Shown one piece after another: positions 33,251 to 44,786 of a DNA stretch of 64,000 nt. The notes below the pieces were generated by a model that saw only the letters and a list, made by a program, of their open reading frames with translations, made no database searches and had not been told where the DNA came from. This stretch comes from Apoderus coryli. Lineage: Eukaryota > Arthropoda > Insecta > Coleoptera > Attelabidae. Location: positions 17,422,001 to 17,486,000 of the forward strand of contig OU452204.1 in NCBI GenBank assembly GCA_911728435.2, in the 5' to 3' direction. How positions within the stretch are numbered: the first letter of the stretch is position 1; each line of letters starts with the position of its first letter. Position numbers and translations under genes: made by a program.

Positions 33251-34829
33251 TCCAGTATATACGCAAAACGCAAATAGTATCCGTGTATGTGCGTTCGTCT
33301 TGCATATCGTGCTCTACTAGATGCGAAGTACAATTTTTCTATTGTTTGTTTTATGACTTTTCGTAGATTTCCTTGCATGTTTGACAAGATCAGATTGGGT
33401 ACGATCCATGCAAAATATATCACCAAACCGCTATAAGCCTCAAATATTTAGTGTTTGCATTAAATTCATTACTTTAGATTGTTCGATGTAAGGGTACTAG
33501 CATCGTTAAGTCCACTTGTTAGCAAGCTTTTGAGGAATATTTGTGAACACCTACTTATGCCTACTACCTTTTATATTCTTCATTCATAATGTATAAGGTA
33601 TACCAGCTTAAGGTTATTATATATTAGACAGTCATTTAATAACATGTTTTAAGATAAGATTTAACAAAAGAATACAATATTTCAGACATACAAAGTTTAC
33701 AATCTAAAATGGAGATGAATTAATAACACGAAGCAAAAAATACTTGGAGAGATATGTGGATATGAATATCATTAGTTTTCGTTCTGAATGCCTTACAAAC
33801 TTTATAACAAAAAATGCGTGTGTGTGTATAAGACCACCATCTCTGTGTAGTATTTTCTTCAATCCATCTCACTTCTTTTCGCTTACACACACAGTTGTTT
33901 GACCTCATCTTGGCTTCACATAATGCGTCGTCCTAGATATCTCAAATCATTGGAATGGGGATAAATGCAAAATGCTACAAAATGAAATATATTCGCTCTC
34001 GAAAAAAAATTCTACGACTTTAGTTTTCGGCTTGTCTTGTAATTTATACAAAAAAAAAAAATAATAGAGCAACCTTAATAACTAGTATTACGTGGTACTC
34101 CTAATTAGGAATATGAATTAGTCTAGAAATCAGCTTATCCCACTATTAAAATCAATAAATAATATGTTTCCTTCCGAAAAGGCCAATAATTTGTTACACA
34201 AGCCTTAGCTTCAAAGGTCCTGCTACACAAAACTGTTTTTCAAAAAAATTATTAACAAAATGCTATAGCGAACAGTAACATCCTTAAATTGGTTTTGTTT
34301 GTCCTTTTTTTGACAGTTTGAGTACTGATGATGGTTTTAATAGAAACCGAAACCCTGGAAATCAACTGTAATTTACGTGATTATAATAGAAACAGGTTCC
34401 AGTAATTTGGAGAAACCTACGAAATAATTGGCTCTAGCAGACGTTAAAACCAGATCTGCAGCGATTGACTACGTGTTTTGGTTTTTCCCAAGTGCACGGC
34501 TGAATATGCTGCAATTAGATCGAAACATAAGGATTTCTCGTCATAATTCACTAAGCAGGTCAGGACTTTTTTTTATCAACGCCTCTAAAAGAAGTTTTAA
34601 AGTTGTGCTTTTATCAGTAGCAATAGGTGTTTCTGCCAATTACTATGTCGTCTCACATGTGAAGGTTTTGATAATTTAGCAGAGTGATCTCAGAAAGCAT
34701 CCCTGATTTATATGTGACTGTATAGGCAAGATAACACTGGCGAAGGTATATCAGTCGATGAACGATGTAAACCATCTATTCATTAAATCTGCTAAATGCA
34801 TGTAGTTTTAGTTCAATAAGACGAAGTCG
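33251..34829. other. stretch without a recognised gene, one hammerhead-like motif
   Basis: It contains a short TG run near 33817-33829 and the motif at 34325-34353. No gene is supported. Confidence 0.4.
34325..34353 (+). ncRNA. hammerhead-core-like motif
   Basis: CTGATGA, one T, a perfect 5-bp stem GGTTT/AAACC with loop TAATAG, then GAAACC. This is one of the clearest examples and the stem sequence differs from all others in the window. Confidence 0.4.
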
Positions 34830-35500
34830 ATAGTCGTTGACTGGCGTATGCAGTTGGTTATGGAACAATGCCAACGCGTAAATATTTAAATCTTGTTATC
34901 AAATGTTTCGTACACTGTGCGATTTATGGTGTCGTCCTTCAGCGTTCAGAGTTCAAGCCATGCTTGTAACTCAGCAAAGCGCAATATCAATATTGCTGCA
35001 GTTAGGTAAGGTGTGCGTGTTAATCCACGACAATCCCTTCCGAGTTGTGCTCAACTTGGCCTGTCATCGACGGTAACCATCGATCGTTTCGCTTTTAAAA
35101 GTACAATTAACGCAAAAACTAAAGCCCAAAAATTATACACAGCAGGTTGAGCCCGATTTTGGACGCAAAATAATATTTAGCCACGAGGCTCGTTGCTGGT
35201 TTAGCGGCTTCGTGAACAAGCAGAATTGTCCACCCATTAATGTGATCCAATGAAATCGGTGAGCGCTATATAGGGCGATGATAACATTTTTTTTTTGGCC
35301 TAAAGTGTATGAAACCGATTCTCGTACATGGTTTTCAAGACGGTTATATGCCATACTTCACGACAAACACTGCGGCTGTTGAGTTTTAATATCTATGCCG
35401 ATAAACCACAGACGTTTGCCACCTTAAAGGGCAACATAATCGCGTCATTGTTGAAATTTGTATATTTCTATGCGATACAGTCATCCAAAATTGCATCTGA
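34830..35500 (+). pseudogene. IS630/mariner-like transposase relic
   Basis: Broken frames give SQQSAISILL and NINIAAVRLGK-like text, then LKVQLTQKLKPKNYTQQ (helix-turn-helix end), VEPDFGRKIIFSHEARCWFS and GFVNKQNC. The last two are the mariner-like block FxRKIIFSDEAHFWLNGYVNKQNC, here with the catalytic Asp changed to His. Further on, ICHTSRQTLRLL and DKPQTFATLKGNI match the next conserved blocks (ATCHTARxTIDLL, DKPQTIxxLKxNI). At least three frame changes and several stops are present. No terminal repeats were found. Confidence 0.75.
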
Positions 35501-36706
35501 TGAACCAGTTTCAAATACAGAATTTGTTTAATTACGTGGAATATCGAACGTTTCTACCGGAATATTTCTTTATTATATAGTATTCTATTAGTAATCAGCA
35601 AAAAGTTCGCCAATTTAAATTAAGTACCTTTTTGTGTTTATCCTTTTAAGGAATTAAGAAATAATTAATAAGTGAAAAAAACTCCCACTCTCGAATGCTT
35701 TGAAATAATGCTTGGGATCCGTTTTCCAAGAAAATAGAGTTCAGCCATTCATGAAATTCTGAAAAATACGTAAAATAAAGCTCTGGAAATTTATATCTTG
35801 TTTTTCTGGCCCATTTTGTCAGCTACAGCATATTTCACTGGGAATCTTAATAGAATTGCCTATCAGGTTATGTCCAAACTATCATTCAATGTTTTTAGAG
35901 ATAGATTTATGATTCACTTGCCTAAATTAAGGAACTGACTATCTAAATACGAAATACTATTTATAAAATCCATTAAGTAGTAAAACGACGACAGCCTTTT
36001 AATATTAAACGAGTTACAGGGCACAATATAACAGTAATAAAACATGCAGGCCTCTAGTATTTTATAACCAGGGGGGAGGGTTATTGGGTTAGACCACCCT
36101 CTATTACCGAAAAATTAAGAAATAAGTTTTAATAGCAATATCTTTTCGATTCTTGCATGACCACTTTAAGTCTAGAGCAGCAAGTAGACTTACTTTATCT
36201 AAGGTTTCAAAGAACAAAATTTATTTTCAAGCTTTCCACATATTTTCGTGTTATTAACTGCATCCCTCAATATAAAAACTACGGCAACTGAAAAAGCTAG
36301 TTTTGTTGAAAAGTTTATTTTACTTTTTTCCTGTGATTGGATTAAATATTTCAGTAATTAGACTTCTTTCCTTGAAGGCCCTAGCTAAGGAATGTTGCCT
36401 TTTAGACTGATGATGCAGTGCAACTCCGAAATATGTCCCTTTTGAACAATATTTTGATATTAAACTAGTGGGTGTCCAATGAATTACTTGTTTAATGTGG
36501 TAAACTTAGTTTTTTAAAATATGATAATATAATAATGCTTGAAACTAATCCATTACATAGCAAATAGTTGCTGTGCTATCTGAATGTGTTTTCCTGAAGT
36601 TTAAGTTGGTAAGAACCCATTTCTTTATACTATAACCCTCACCATTTTAAACTGTGTCTAAAATAAATTATATAATTATAATTATAAAAATTACGCCTAT
36701 GAACTA
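35501..36706. other. stretch without a recognised gene, one hammerhead-like motif
   Basis: AT-rich; the motif at 36407-36432 is listed separately. Confidence 0.4.
36407..36432 (+). ncRNA. hammerhead-core-like motif
   Basis: CTGATGA, one T, an imperfect stem GCAGT/ACTCC (one C-C mismatch, loop GCA), then GAAAT. It deviates in the base after GAAA, so it is more decayed than the copy at 34325. Confidence 0.3.
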
Positions 36707-37441
36707 CCCAACTAACAATTTAACTTTTCTAATTGCTGTAAGAACATTTATAAAATATATTTTATAAAACACCCATTGTTTTATAAACATTTTCACAACG
36801 TTCTTACGCGCCTTATAAACACGAAAAAGGCGCAGATTTATAAAACAAATCGACTCTTTAACGGTTCTATAAATGTTGCTTATTGCTATTATACAATAGT
36901 TTTTAGAACGTTTATAAATATTTAATAAAAATCAAATAAAACTGTTATAAACATATTTTATAAATCTTTTATAAGAGCCTCAATTTCAACATTTTTGCTC
37001 TCAGCGGCAACAGTTAAAGGATAAAAACGTTTTTTTAAAATACCTTTTTATACAAAATTATTTTATAATTATTATGCATTGTTGTTGGTACACATTAATA
37101 AAATCTGAACAATGATGGAGGTAAAAATAATATAAAACGCTATAATACCCAATAATGAATAATAAAATAAGTCAGATAAAATTCACCCATGAGCAGATTT
37201 GGCTGCGAAACAAAATTTACTGTTAAATATATTGTATATTATTATTAAAATTTTAATGCGCCTCGCGAATTATGTAAATTAATGAATTTAGATTTTATAA
37301 ATTATATAAAATATTTTTTTTATTGTCACTTATTGTTGAAAATAATCTTTTGGGATATCCGTTATTATATAATGACTGATTCTGTATAGCTTACTAGCTA
37401 AGAAAATTTTACAAATTAGAAAAAATATTAATTTTAAAAGT

Positions 37442-37624
37442 TTGGTCAACATGGCTAACAATTTAAAGAAACCAAAAATGACTTCTTCCTTATACGATGC
37501 TTATAAAACAAAATTATCTCAACCCAGACTAGTATGCTCTTTAGATAGCTATTATAAAATAACTGCAGAATTGTTTTATACAGGGGTGTATTCGTTAAAA
37601 AACATAAATCTCATAATATTTTAA
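37442..37624 (+). CDS. short conserved frame in element copy A, function unknown
   Basis: 60 codons starting MVNMANNLKKPKM and continuing SSLYDAYKTKLSQPR and CSLDSYYKITAELFYTG. The same frame, with a few substitutions and a different end, is open in copy B (60310-60510). Open status in both copies suggests either real coding or simply recent duplication. There are no motifs I recognise. It points opposite to the DPRTLL relic in the same element. Confidence 0.35.
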   Translation: MVNMANNLKKPKMTSSLYDAYKTKLSQPRLVCSLDSYYKITAELFYTGVYSLKNINLIIF

Positions 37625-38309
37625 GTGCATATAAAATCTAATATAAAATTAACATTAACTGAAACCCATTTAATAGCATAAGAATGATATGATGATGATA
37701 TGATTCTTTTATATCTATGATGTGGATACTAGCCAAAATATAAGTAGGTACCTATTTTTATGTAAACTTGAAGACATTTTTAGAAACCAGTTATGGTGTA
37801 AGAGATAAAAATATATATTTCACTAAGCTTGATAATGAATAATGAAGTTAATTACAAGTATTTTCCTTGAAGTTTTATGTATTTAGTTATCTTTTGCCGT
37901 TATTTAAAATAAATTAATAGTAAAACAAACTAAAACAAGCTTTTATATAAATGCTCTAAAATATCAAAATTTAATTTAAAGGTGCTGCAAAAAAATTATA
38001 AGATAAAATGTATACAAATTAATCAAGTCTAGTCCTGTCTACTTGAAGTATTCGTGCTTGATACTTTGATGTTTGTGTGAGTCGCCGCCGTGTGTCCGCA
38101 TCGTCTCAATATTGGAATAATAATAAAATAGTAAACAGAGTTTTACAAAACAAACTTTAACATAATATGTTTTATAAAAGCTTTTAATGTGTTCTTATAA
38201 AACAAAATGCTTCTATAGCTCTATTATTAGCTTTTACGGGAGTAATTTAAACATAACCTAAATTGAGCCCTTTGGTTATGTTATGTATGTTATACTTGCC
38301 GTTATTAAA

Positions 38310-38631
38310 ACGGTTTGTCGAATATCTTGAAGAGTTCGAGGATCTTGAGGTAGAAAATTTGGCATTCATTGAGTATGGCAAAAAGCTTCTTTTAGGAAAA
38401 ATGCGGAACATTATTTGATACTGCCCATGATCGCATGTTTTCTCTTAGTTTTGCATTTTTTTCTAGCTCACTTGTTCTGCTTGAAGCATGATATTGATCA
38501 CCAGGATAGGTATCCAATTCTCTATTTCGCTCACCATCTAGTAATAATTCCTCCTGAGAATTTATCAGTGTCCACAATATTTTTTGGTGTCTTATTAATG
38601 TAAATATTGTCATTAATTTGATTAGATTCAA
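38310..38631 (-). pseudogene. element copy A: relic of a conserved transposon protein domain
   Basis: The frame ends ...TSELEKNAKLRENMRSW, AVSNNVPHFS, then a stop where copy B reads S-Q-K-K. Downstream text KKLFAILNECQIFYLKILEL is a frameshifted version of copy B's LFAILNKHMPNFLPQDPRTL. From memory, the pattern LRxWAxxxNIPHxxLxxLLxIL...PKDPRTLLxTP is a segment found in many insect and cnidarian transposon-like proteins, but I cannot name the superfamily. This copy is dead (stop and frameshift). Confidence 0.5.
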
Positions 38632-39344
38632 TTACAGTTTCCTTCTCATTATTATAGTCACTAATGTTTTGCCTTTGATAATTTATAATATTGTAGTAAT
38701 TAAGTTTTAATTTGCTATTAAATGCACAACTGCTTTTAGTTTTTTTTTCCATTTGGACAACATTTGAAATCAGTGTATAATATAACAATAAATATCAGTT
38801 GAAAATAAATAAGACTATGTTATATATTAGTTCTAGGTAATGTTTATGACAGCATTTTAATTTTATAAAATATGCATTGGCAACATATTTATTTTTTTAT
38901 TGTTTTTAATAAAATAACTAAAAAACTATTTTGTAATTATTAATTTGCGCACAAATTTGCTCCACAAAACAAATCGCTCTTAATAACGAAAATAAAAAAA
39001 CTATTTTATTATTACGAAATGTACTTTAACAGAATAATTTTATAATTGTTTTTAAAGGAACAAGTTAATCCAGACTAGTACTTTTACAAAATGCTTTTAA
39101 AACCAATTATCATTCGGAACAAATACGTCCTACAAAACGTATTTTATAAACGTTTATAAAACTGTTACGATATCATATTTTATAACTATTTTATTATTTT
39201 GCTGTAAAAACGTTCTTAAAACAATTTTTCTCACAGAAAAGTTTAACACAGCAGTTTAATCACGAAACGAAACTTTAAAACTAAACGGCAAAAAATAATT
39301 ATAAAATATATTAGTTCTTTAAGAATGTCGAATTGCTAGTTGGG

Positions 39345-40317
39345 TAATGAACCAACCAACTAGGTCTGACCGGTGAGTGCAAATTTGAAGTTGCCTATAC
39401 TTTTCTCACACAAAAAATCTATGGATTTCGCAGGTTATATAAATAGAAACGTTTTATTGAAAAATTCAAAAGAGTCTGTTTTTATATAAATGGTTAAATA
39501 TGCTATAATCTCGTATTCTGGTCGTAATCTATATTTTAATGACTTCTATATCATAAGTTTCACAGTAGTCATAAAGTTGTTGACAGTTTAAAAAGTTAAT
39601 AAAAGTGAAGAATTTATAGGAAAATTATCAGTAACGTTTACTTGTTGTTGTTAGTCAAGTGTTACAAATGTCGATGTAAAGAGTCCGACCTGCTAGTTGA
39701 TATATTTATTATACCGTCTTTATTATCGTCTATATTATCTTAAATACATTTTCATAAATGTAGTTAATATATTATATTGGGTTATTTATTTATTTTTAAT
39801 GTAAATTGAAACAACTGAAAATGGTGTTGCACAAGTACAGCAAATTAAGCACCTGGTTAAATGTATTCCATTAAAAAGATTTGGTCAATTTACAGTAGAA
39901 GAATTTTTGCAATATCCGACTTATTATAAATTTTAAATAAAAATTAATCTGTTTTTAACATCAATAAAAATCGACATCAGCATGTTTAAAAGCGTAAAGG
40001 GTTCGTTAGGCTCACCCTCAACTGTGTGCCAATAGCCGCGTTGCTTTTCCCAATGGAATAGAGTAAATATACTTGAAAACACAGCCTTTTTTCTTTGGTT
40101 TTTTTTTACAAGTTCTGTCTTCAGACCCTTTACTGTTTTCCTTGGTCAATATAGTCGAGGATTCGTGATTATCCCAAAAATCCCCAAATTATCTTCCCTG
40201 TCAATATCACTGTTTTGGCCTTTTTGGCAAAAATTCACCCTTTACAGTTTGTTGTGATTATTTTTTGGTCGATCCAAGTTTCACTAATAATATTGCTTTG
40301 AAGAATAGGCCTAGAGT
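39345..40317. other. stretch without a recognised gene
   Basis: AT-rich; nothing supported. Confidence 0.35.
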
Positions 40318-40429
40318 CCAGACTTGGCCCCAAGTGATTACTTTCTATTCCTCAACCTAAAAAAAAGACATGATGAAGAGCTGAAGGTGGCAAATCAGAC
40401 AAAATTTTCAGATAAAAAGGAACATTTAG
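40318..40429 (+). pseudogene. mariner transposase C-terminal scrap
   Basis: Reads SPDLAPSDYFLFLNLKKRHD, the block with the third catalytic Asp of the mariner DD34D triad, intact here, followed by EEL and TKFSDKKEHLE. Beyond about 40430 the sequence switches to the inverted-repeat arm of the next element even though the frame stays open to 40503. Everything N-terminal to the block is missing. Confidence 0.75.
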
Positions 40430-40682
40430 AAGACGACAGGTTAAAATCGTTTTTTGGCAATTTCTTCGAAACTATTAAAGGGAACTTAATGCAATTTGGC
40501 ATATAGGGGTACTTTTTCATAGTTTATTCAGAGGCGTAACTTACGAGAGGGCTGGAATGGTTTAATCACCATTTTTTTATGAGTAGTATTATCTAAAAAA
40601 GGTATCAAATTGATCTATTTGATCTTTATATTATTGGCCTCTACAACTAGGTAATTTAGCCATTTCTTTAGATATATATATA
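40430..40682 (+). repeat. left inverted-repeat arm, outer part
   Basis: AAAATCGTTTTTTGGCAAT, CTTCGAAACTAT, GTAGTATTATCTAAAAA and GGTATCAAA recur, reverse-complemented, at 42940-43080. The arm is cut at 40682 by the Tc1 insertion and continues at 42089. Confidence 0.75.
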
Positions 40683-42086
40683 CACTGCTCAAAAAAATTA
40701 AACGAACACTTTTGGATAACCCTGTAATTTTTTGGCTTGCTGTTATTAACAAATGAAAATTTACACATTTAGGATTTATGTCGCGGCAGGCTTAGAGAGC
40801 GTCATCGGGCAACGACATGACAGTTTGTAGTTGTTGATTTCATTATCTGTCAAAATGAGAGATTTTAGCGAGATAGAAGTCACTCGTGCTACAGCTTTAG
40901 TTGAAATTGGTGTAAAAACTCGACAAGTAGCTAGAAATTTTAATCGCAGTATGTCAGTTATCAAACGTGTGTAAAATCGCTATAGAGAGACTGGACGATA
41001 TAAAAGACAAACCGGATAATGTCAGCATCGCAAAACTACACAAATTCAGGACCGATATTTAGTAGTTTCTTCTTTGCGAAAACGAATATCGACAGCAAAA
41101 CACCTTCAAAGTACACTTAGGATGGCTCATCAGGTAACCATTTCTAACCAGACTGCTAGAAACAGATTACGGGAAGGAGATTTAAATCCAAGAAGGCCGG
41201 TACGAAATCCTGTTTTAACTCGACATCATAAAACTATGCGATTAAACTTTGCTCGTGAACATTTGGGATGGCAACTTCGACAATGGAGGCCAGTACTTTT
41301 TACAGACGCATCAAGATTTCATCTCACTCGTTGTGATGACCGATTGCGTGTGTATAGACGTCCGAATGAACGATAATTTACTGCTGCTGTACAAGAAGTA
41401 TCCAAATTTGGAGATGGTGCGATAGTGATCCGAGGTGGAATAAGTTTGGACGCAAAACCGATCTTGTAGTGATACTGGGAAGTCTTACAGCTACAAGATA
41501 TATGCATATGGTATAGGCCCTGATTTTCTTTTCATGCAGGATAATGCAAGGCCTCATACTGCTGCGATTACTATAGATTTTCTTATCGAGCATGAAATTC
41601 GTAAAACGGATTGGCCAGCGATAAGCCCTGACGTCAATCCAATTGAACCCTTATGGGATATATTGGACAGACCTATTCGACGTCGTCCAAATCCACCTCA
41701 AACCCTTCAGCAATTAACAGAAGCCCTAATCAAAGAGTGGGACAGTATATCACAGGAAGACATTCGAAGGCTCTTGAGAAGTATGCCAAGAAGATGCCAA
41801 ATAGTCATTCGTGCTGCTGGAGGGCACACGCGATACTAAAACACATTGGTTTTCAGATAGCGGAACATTGCTATTTGAAAAATGTTTCCTTTTCATTTAG
41901 TTATTAGCACTTTTTTTTAAATGTTGATCTTAGTTTACAAATAAAGGATTAGTTGAAAGTTCTATTAATCGGTTTATTACAAGAAAATATGTGTCTTTCA
42001 GAATCTAAATGGTCATCTGTATATAACTATCACTTAATAAGTTACAGGGTTATACAAAAGTGTTCCTTTAATTTTTTTGAGCAGTG
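40683..42086 (+). mobile_element. Tc1-family transposon with 45-bp TIRs
   Basis: The ends are CACTGCTCAAAAAAATTAAA... and its reverse complement, about 45 bases with a few mismatches, running into ...TAACCCTGTAA. TA lies on both sides (40681-40682 and 42087-42088), the Tc1/mariner target duplication. Length 1404 bp, slightly short because the transposase gene has an internal deletion. It splits the left arm of the inverted-repeat element 40430-43080. Confidence 0.93.
40855..41839 (+). pseudogene. Tc1 transposase, broken
   Basis: Starts MRDFSEIEVTRATALVEIGV and KTRQVARNFNRSMSVIKRV (paired-like helix-turn-helix). Stops at 40972-40974 and 41017-41019 interrupt it. Then QDRYLVV, NQTARNRLREGDLNPRRP, LNFAREHLGW and VLFTDASRFHL carry the first catalytic Asp (usually FTDESRF). 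After a stop at 41374 (NER*), a frameshift near 41450 leads to KTDLVVILGSLTATRYM, and a deletion of about 15 codons to GPDFLFMQDNARPHTAA with the second Asp. SPDVNPIEPLWDILDR then carries the third residue, Glu (DD34E). It ends RRCQIVIRAAGGHTRY at 41839. It is non-functional but all three catalytic residues can still be read. Confidence 0.92.
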
Positions 42087-42088
42087 TA

Positions 42089-42260
42089 TTTGTGAGAATT
42101 CTTGGACCTACAGTTTAGCGTGGAATCTGAACCACGGTCATCGACTGCCAGATGCCAGCACCTACGTACTCTTGGCAAAATGTTTTAAACTTGACAGTTT
42201 TCGAGTAATTTACATTTGAATGTTGAAGTGTTTTTCAAGGTTTTTAAGTATGCCATGATA
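42089..42260 (+). repeat. left inverted-repeat arm, inner part
   Basis: TACTCTTGGCAAAATGTTTT, GAGTAATTTACAT and GTTGAAGTG match the reverse complement of 42850-42945. Together with 40430-40682 it rebuilds one arm once the Tc1 element is removed. Confidence 0.75.
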
Positions 42261-42329
42261 TGATTTAAACAAATTAGCCAATTCTTGACAACAAAAAAAA
42301 TTAATAACACTAAGTGAACTACAACAAAA

Positions 42330-42755
42330 TTAATAAATAACAACAAAGGCTCAAAATGTCTTCCGTTTTCTTGAATGCTTAAATTTACTCTTTGGTTTAA
42401 ATTAAATGTTAGATTTAACTTTTGACGATTCTTTTGAAGAAGTGTACATTCGTGAATTATTTTGTCTCGTAATTCTTCGACTGTGTTAATTTCATTTGCA
42501 TAGACTTTTGGTTTTAAATTTCCCCAAACATTGAAGTCAAGGTGATTCAGGTCTGGAGACCTAGCTGGCCAGTGTTCTTTATTGTAAGTGAGCCATTTTC
42601 TCTTAACTTACGCTCTATATTGCCAAAAAAGTTCTTCGATTCTGTACATTTCAAGCAGAAAAATTTTCTCTTCTAACATTTATGTTTGAATTTCCAAAAT
42701 ACTCGCCCAAGGTTAAAAGCATTTCAACTTGTTCAGAATATGTATAATTTGCCAT
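42330..42755 (-). pseudogene. DUF4817-type IS630-like transposase, internally deleted
   Basis: The minus-strand start at 42755 reads MANYTYSEQVEMLLTLGEYF then GNS, the DUF4817-type N-terminus. After about 35 residues the text jumps to ARSPDLNHLDFNVWGNLKP then KVYANEINTVEELRDKIIHE and VNLSIQENGRHFE. These are the last catalytic block (RSPDLxxLDFxxWGxLKxKVY) and the C-terminal end of the same transposase class. The middle, with the first catalytic residues, is deleted, so this is a non-autonomous derivative. It lies between the two long inverted arms and is most likely what those arms once mobilised. Confidence 0.8.
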
Positions 42756-42849
42756 TGTTTTGAATTAAATTAGGTTAATAATAAATAACAGAAATCTATC
42801 AGACAATGTCAATTGACATACTGTTTATTTGTTTGTTTCTAAAACTTGT

Positions 42850-43080
42850 TTGGAAGTAATTTAAAAAGCTTGATAACCACTTCAACCTTCAGATGTAAAT
42901 TACTCAAAAACTCAGTTTAAAACATTTTGACAAGAGTACCTTTTTATTTAAATTAATCAAGCTTTGATACCATTTTTAGATAATACTACTGACAAAAAAA
43001 TATGATGATTAGATCATTCCAGCTCCTTTGATAGTTTCGAAGATATTGCCAAAAAACGATTTTAGCGTGTCATCTTCTAG
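42850..43080 (-). repeat. right inverted-repeat arm
   Basis: Reverse complement of 40430-40640 plus 42165-42260. It is uninterrupted and so serves as reference for the left arm split by Tc1. Confidence 0.75.
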
Positions 43081-43847
43081 GGGCTATAGCTGTTTAGGGG
43101 TGCACTTTCGGAAGTAGTTTTATACACTTATTTTTTGAAACACGTTGTATGTTACTGTAAATTGTTATTCAAAATCGACAACGTTTAATCTGTTTGATCT
43201 CAAACGTAGTAGAGCTACTAACGAATGTCCCTCATCAGTATGGGATGAGCATCGCACACATCGATTGCCGCCGTACAAGTTTTCAACATGTCAATGTTTA
43301 ATCGACTTTCTCTCTTCAGATATTTAAACTTGTACAAAAACAAAATGCTTATGTATTATATACACACACACATATACGTAACGTTACGGTATTTTGTAGA
43401 TTTTTTTCCTGCTTCGTGCTAGTACAGACCGAACATAGAATTCATTAAGATCTCTTTAAATACATGAAAAGGTAAAAACATGATGATGGAAGTTAGATGA
43501 GGTAAAAAGAGCCACAATTATGTGTTGGAATGGTTAGTTTTAAACGGGAATAAAAACTAGACCGTTCCGAGTAATGTCAGTATTTATAGTAATTGGTAAC
43601 TAGACGTTTTTCCTGAAAGGAATTCAATATCAAATTAGAACAATGCAGGTGTTTAATTTCAAAAAATAAAAAATCAACTAGTTGAATAACTGCAGATTGT
43701 ATAAGTGAAAATGCGTTCAGATTTCGAGTAATTTTGATTTGCAAGAATAAAAAGATGTTTTTAGATGCAAAAGCAGAGCTTGGGTTGCTTTAATGTCCAA
43801 TTTTTCGCAGAAACAGGCCAAATAGTTCAGATCTGGAAGAGTTACTG
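43081..43847. other. stretch without a recognised gene
   Basis: Nothing supported apart from a short AC/TA run near 43360-43375. Confidence 0.35.
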
Positions 43848-43905
43848 TGTGGCATACGACAAGGGTCAGTCTTAGGCCTGCTAATTTGCTATTATTGTGT
43901 TCATG
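43848..43905 (+). pseudogene. LINE RT scrap (GxxQGSVLG block)
   Basis: A 19-codon text CGIRQGSVLGLLICYYCVH resembles the RT block CGVPQGSVLGPLLFLLYIN of CR1/Jockey LINEs. The flanks are too decayed to delimit. LLVFGNS downstream may be further RT sequence. Low-information match. Confidence 0.4.
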
Positions 43906-44694
43906 AGAAGGTTTTATTTTGACCAATAGCTGATATTAATAATTGTACTCAAAGTAAACTAAATTTCTTTCATTATCCAGCTACTATACATCAACTTGAT
44001 GACAATCCGTCCAAGTAAACATTGTTAGTATTTGGAAATAGTTTAGCAGAGCTTTAACGTAAGAAGTTAAACCTAAAGAGATTTGCAGGTATTAGATTGG
44101 TCGTATTTGAATTGGCCTTGCCTTTTGTAGAATGCCTCGTATATTTAAAGTTAATTTGAAATTATGTTTACTACGCTCTATCCAGGTTTGATTGACTTTT
44201 ATCACCTGCATACATCAGCTAATGAATCCAAACCACAAATATCCCAATATGCGGATATATCTGGCCCGTTCATAATCCATTTAATTACTCACGGAAACAG
44301 TTTTGGGAGCACACGAGTGTGGGAAAAGTTGAGAGGGACATCATACACCTCAATGTAGTTATATAAACCATCCAGCGATGATATTAATCACTAAACGAAC
44401 CGCGAAAATTCCGCAGGAGCCCAGACAGGAAACGTTATATGCTCGATCGTTACTTTTGGCAAGTGAGGGTAGAGGTACACGTAAACAAATAAGCGCGGTA
44501 AATCAGAAAAGCCTATAGCGTAATGGATTCGGATGATCAATCAATCAACCTAACCTGGGTATAGTATGTAGTAGTAGACCTATATGAGTTTTCAGTGGTG
44601 CCGGTTGGTTGAGTTTTTAACTGACAGCAATTAAGCCAGTAGTACATCTAGGAATATACACTGTGGTTTAATTTTTTAATAATAATAAAGACAT
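43906..44694. other. stretch without a recognised gene
   Basis: Possibly decayed LINE sequence at the left; otherwise nothing supported. Confidence 0.35.
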
Positions 44695-44786
44695 GAAAAA
44701 CAATAAAGTAATTTTCGATGATTAATATTTGTTTTTGTTCTCTAATTCCGAAATATAAATTATCGAAAATTACTTTATTGTTTTTC
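44695..44786. repeat. 25-bp perfect inverted repeat
   Basis: Arms 44695-44719 and 44762-44786 (GAAAAACAATAAAGTAATTT... and its complement) with a 42-base spacer. The right arm is the tail of the minus-strand mariner relic (after ...GNIF), so the left arm is an inverted duplicate of that tail. Confidence 0.85.

Larger units (their letters stand above)
36707..39344 (+). mobile_element. 2.64-kb TIR element, copy A
   Basis: It begins CCCAACTAACAATT and ends AATTGCTAGTTGGG, terminal inverted repeats of about 14 bases, flanked on each side by TA. Inside both ends lie hundreds of bases packed with GTTTATAAA and TTTTATAAA texts. Copy B (58551-61250) is the same element in reverse orientation and matches along its whole length. 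The middle carries a short plus-strand frame and a minus-strand coding relic, listed separately, and a GC-richer 5'-leader-like text (GAGTCGCCGCCGTGTGTCCG, 38081-38100). I cannot assign a superfamily. The 2-base flank repeat is TA here and TT in copy B. Confidence 0.8.
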
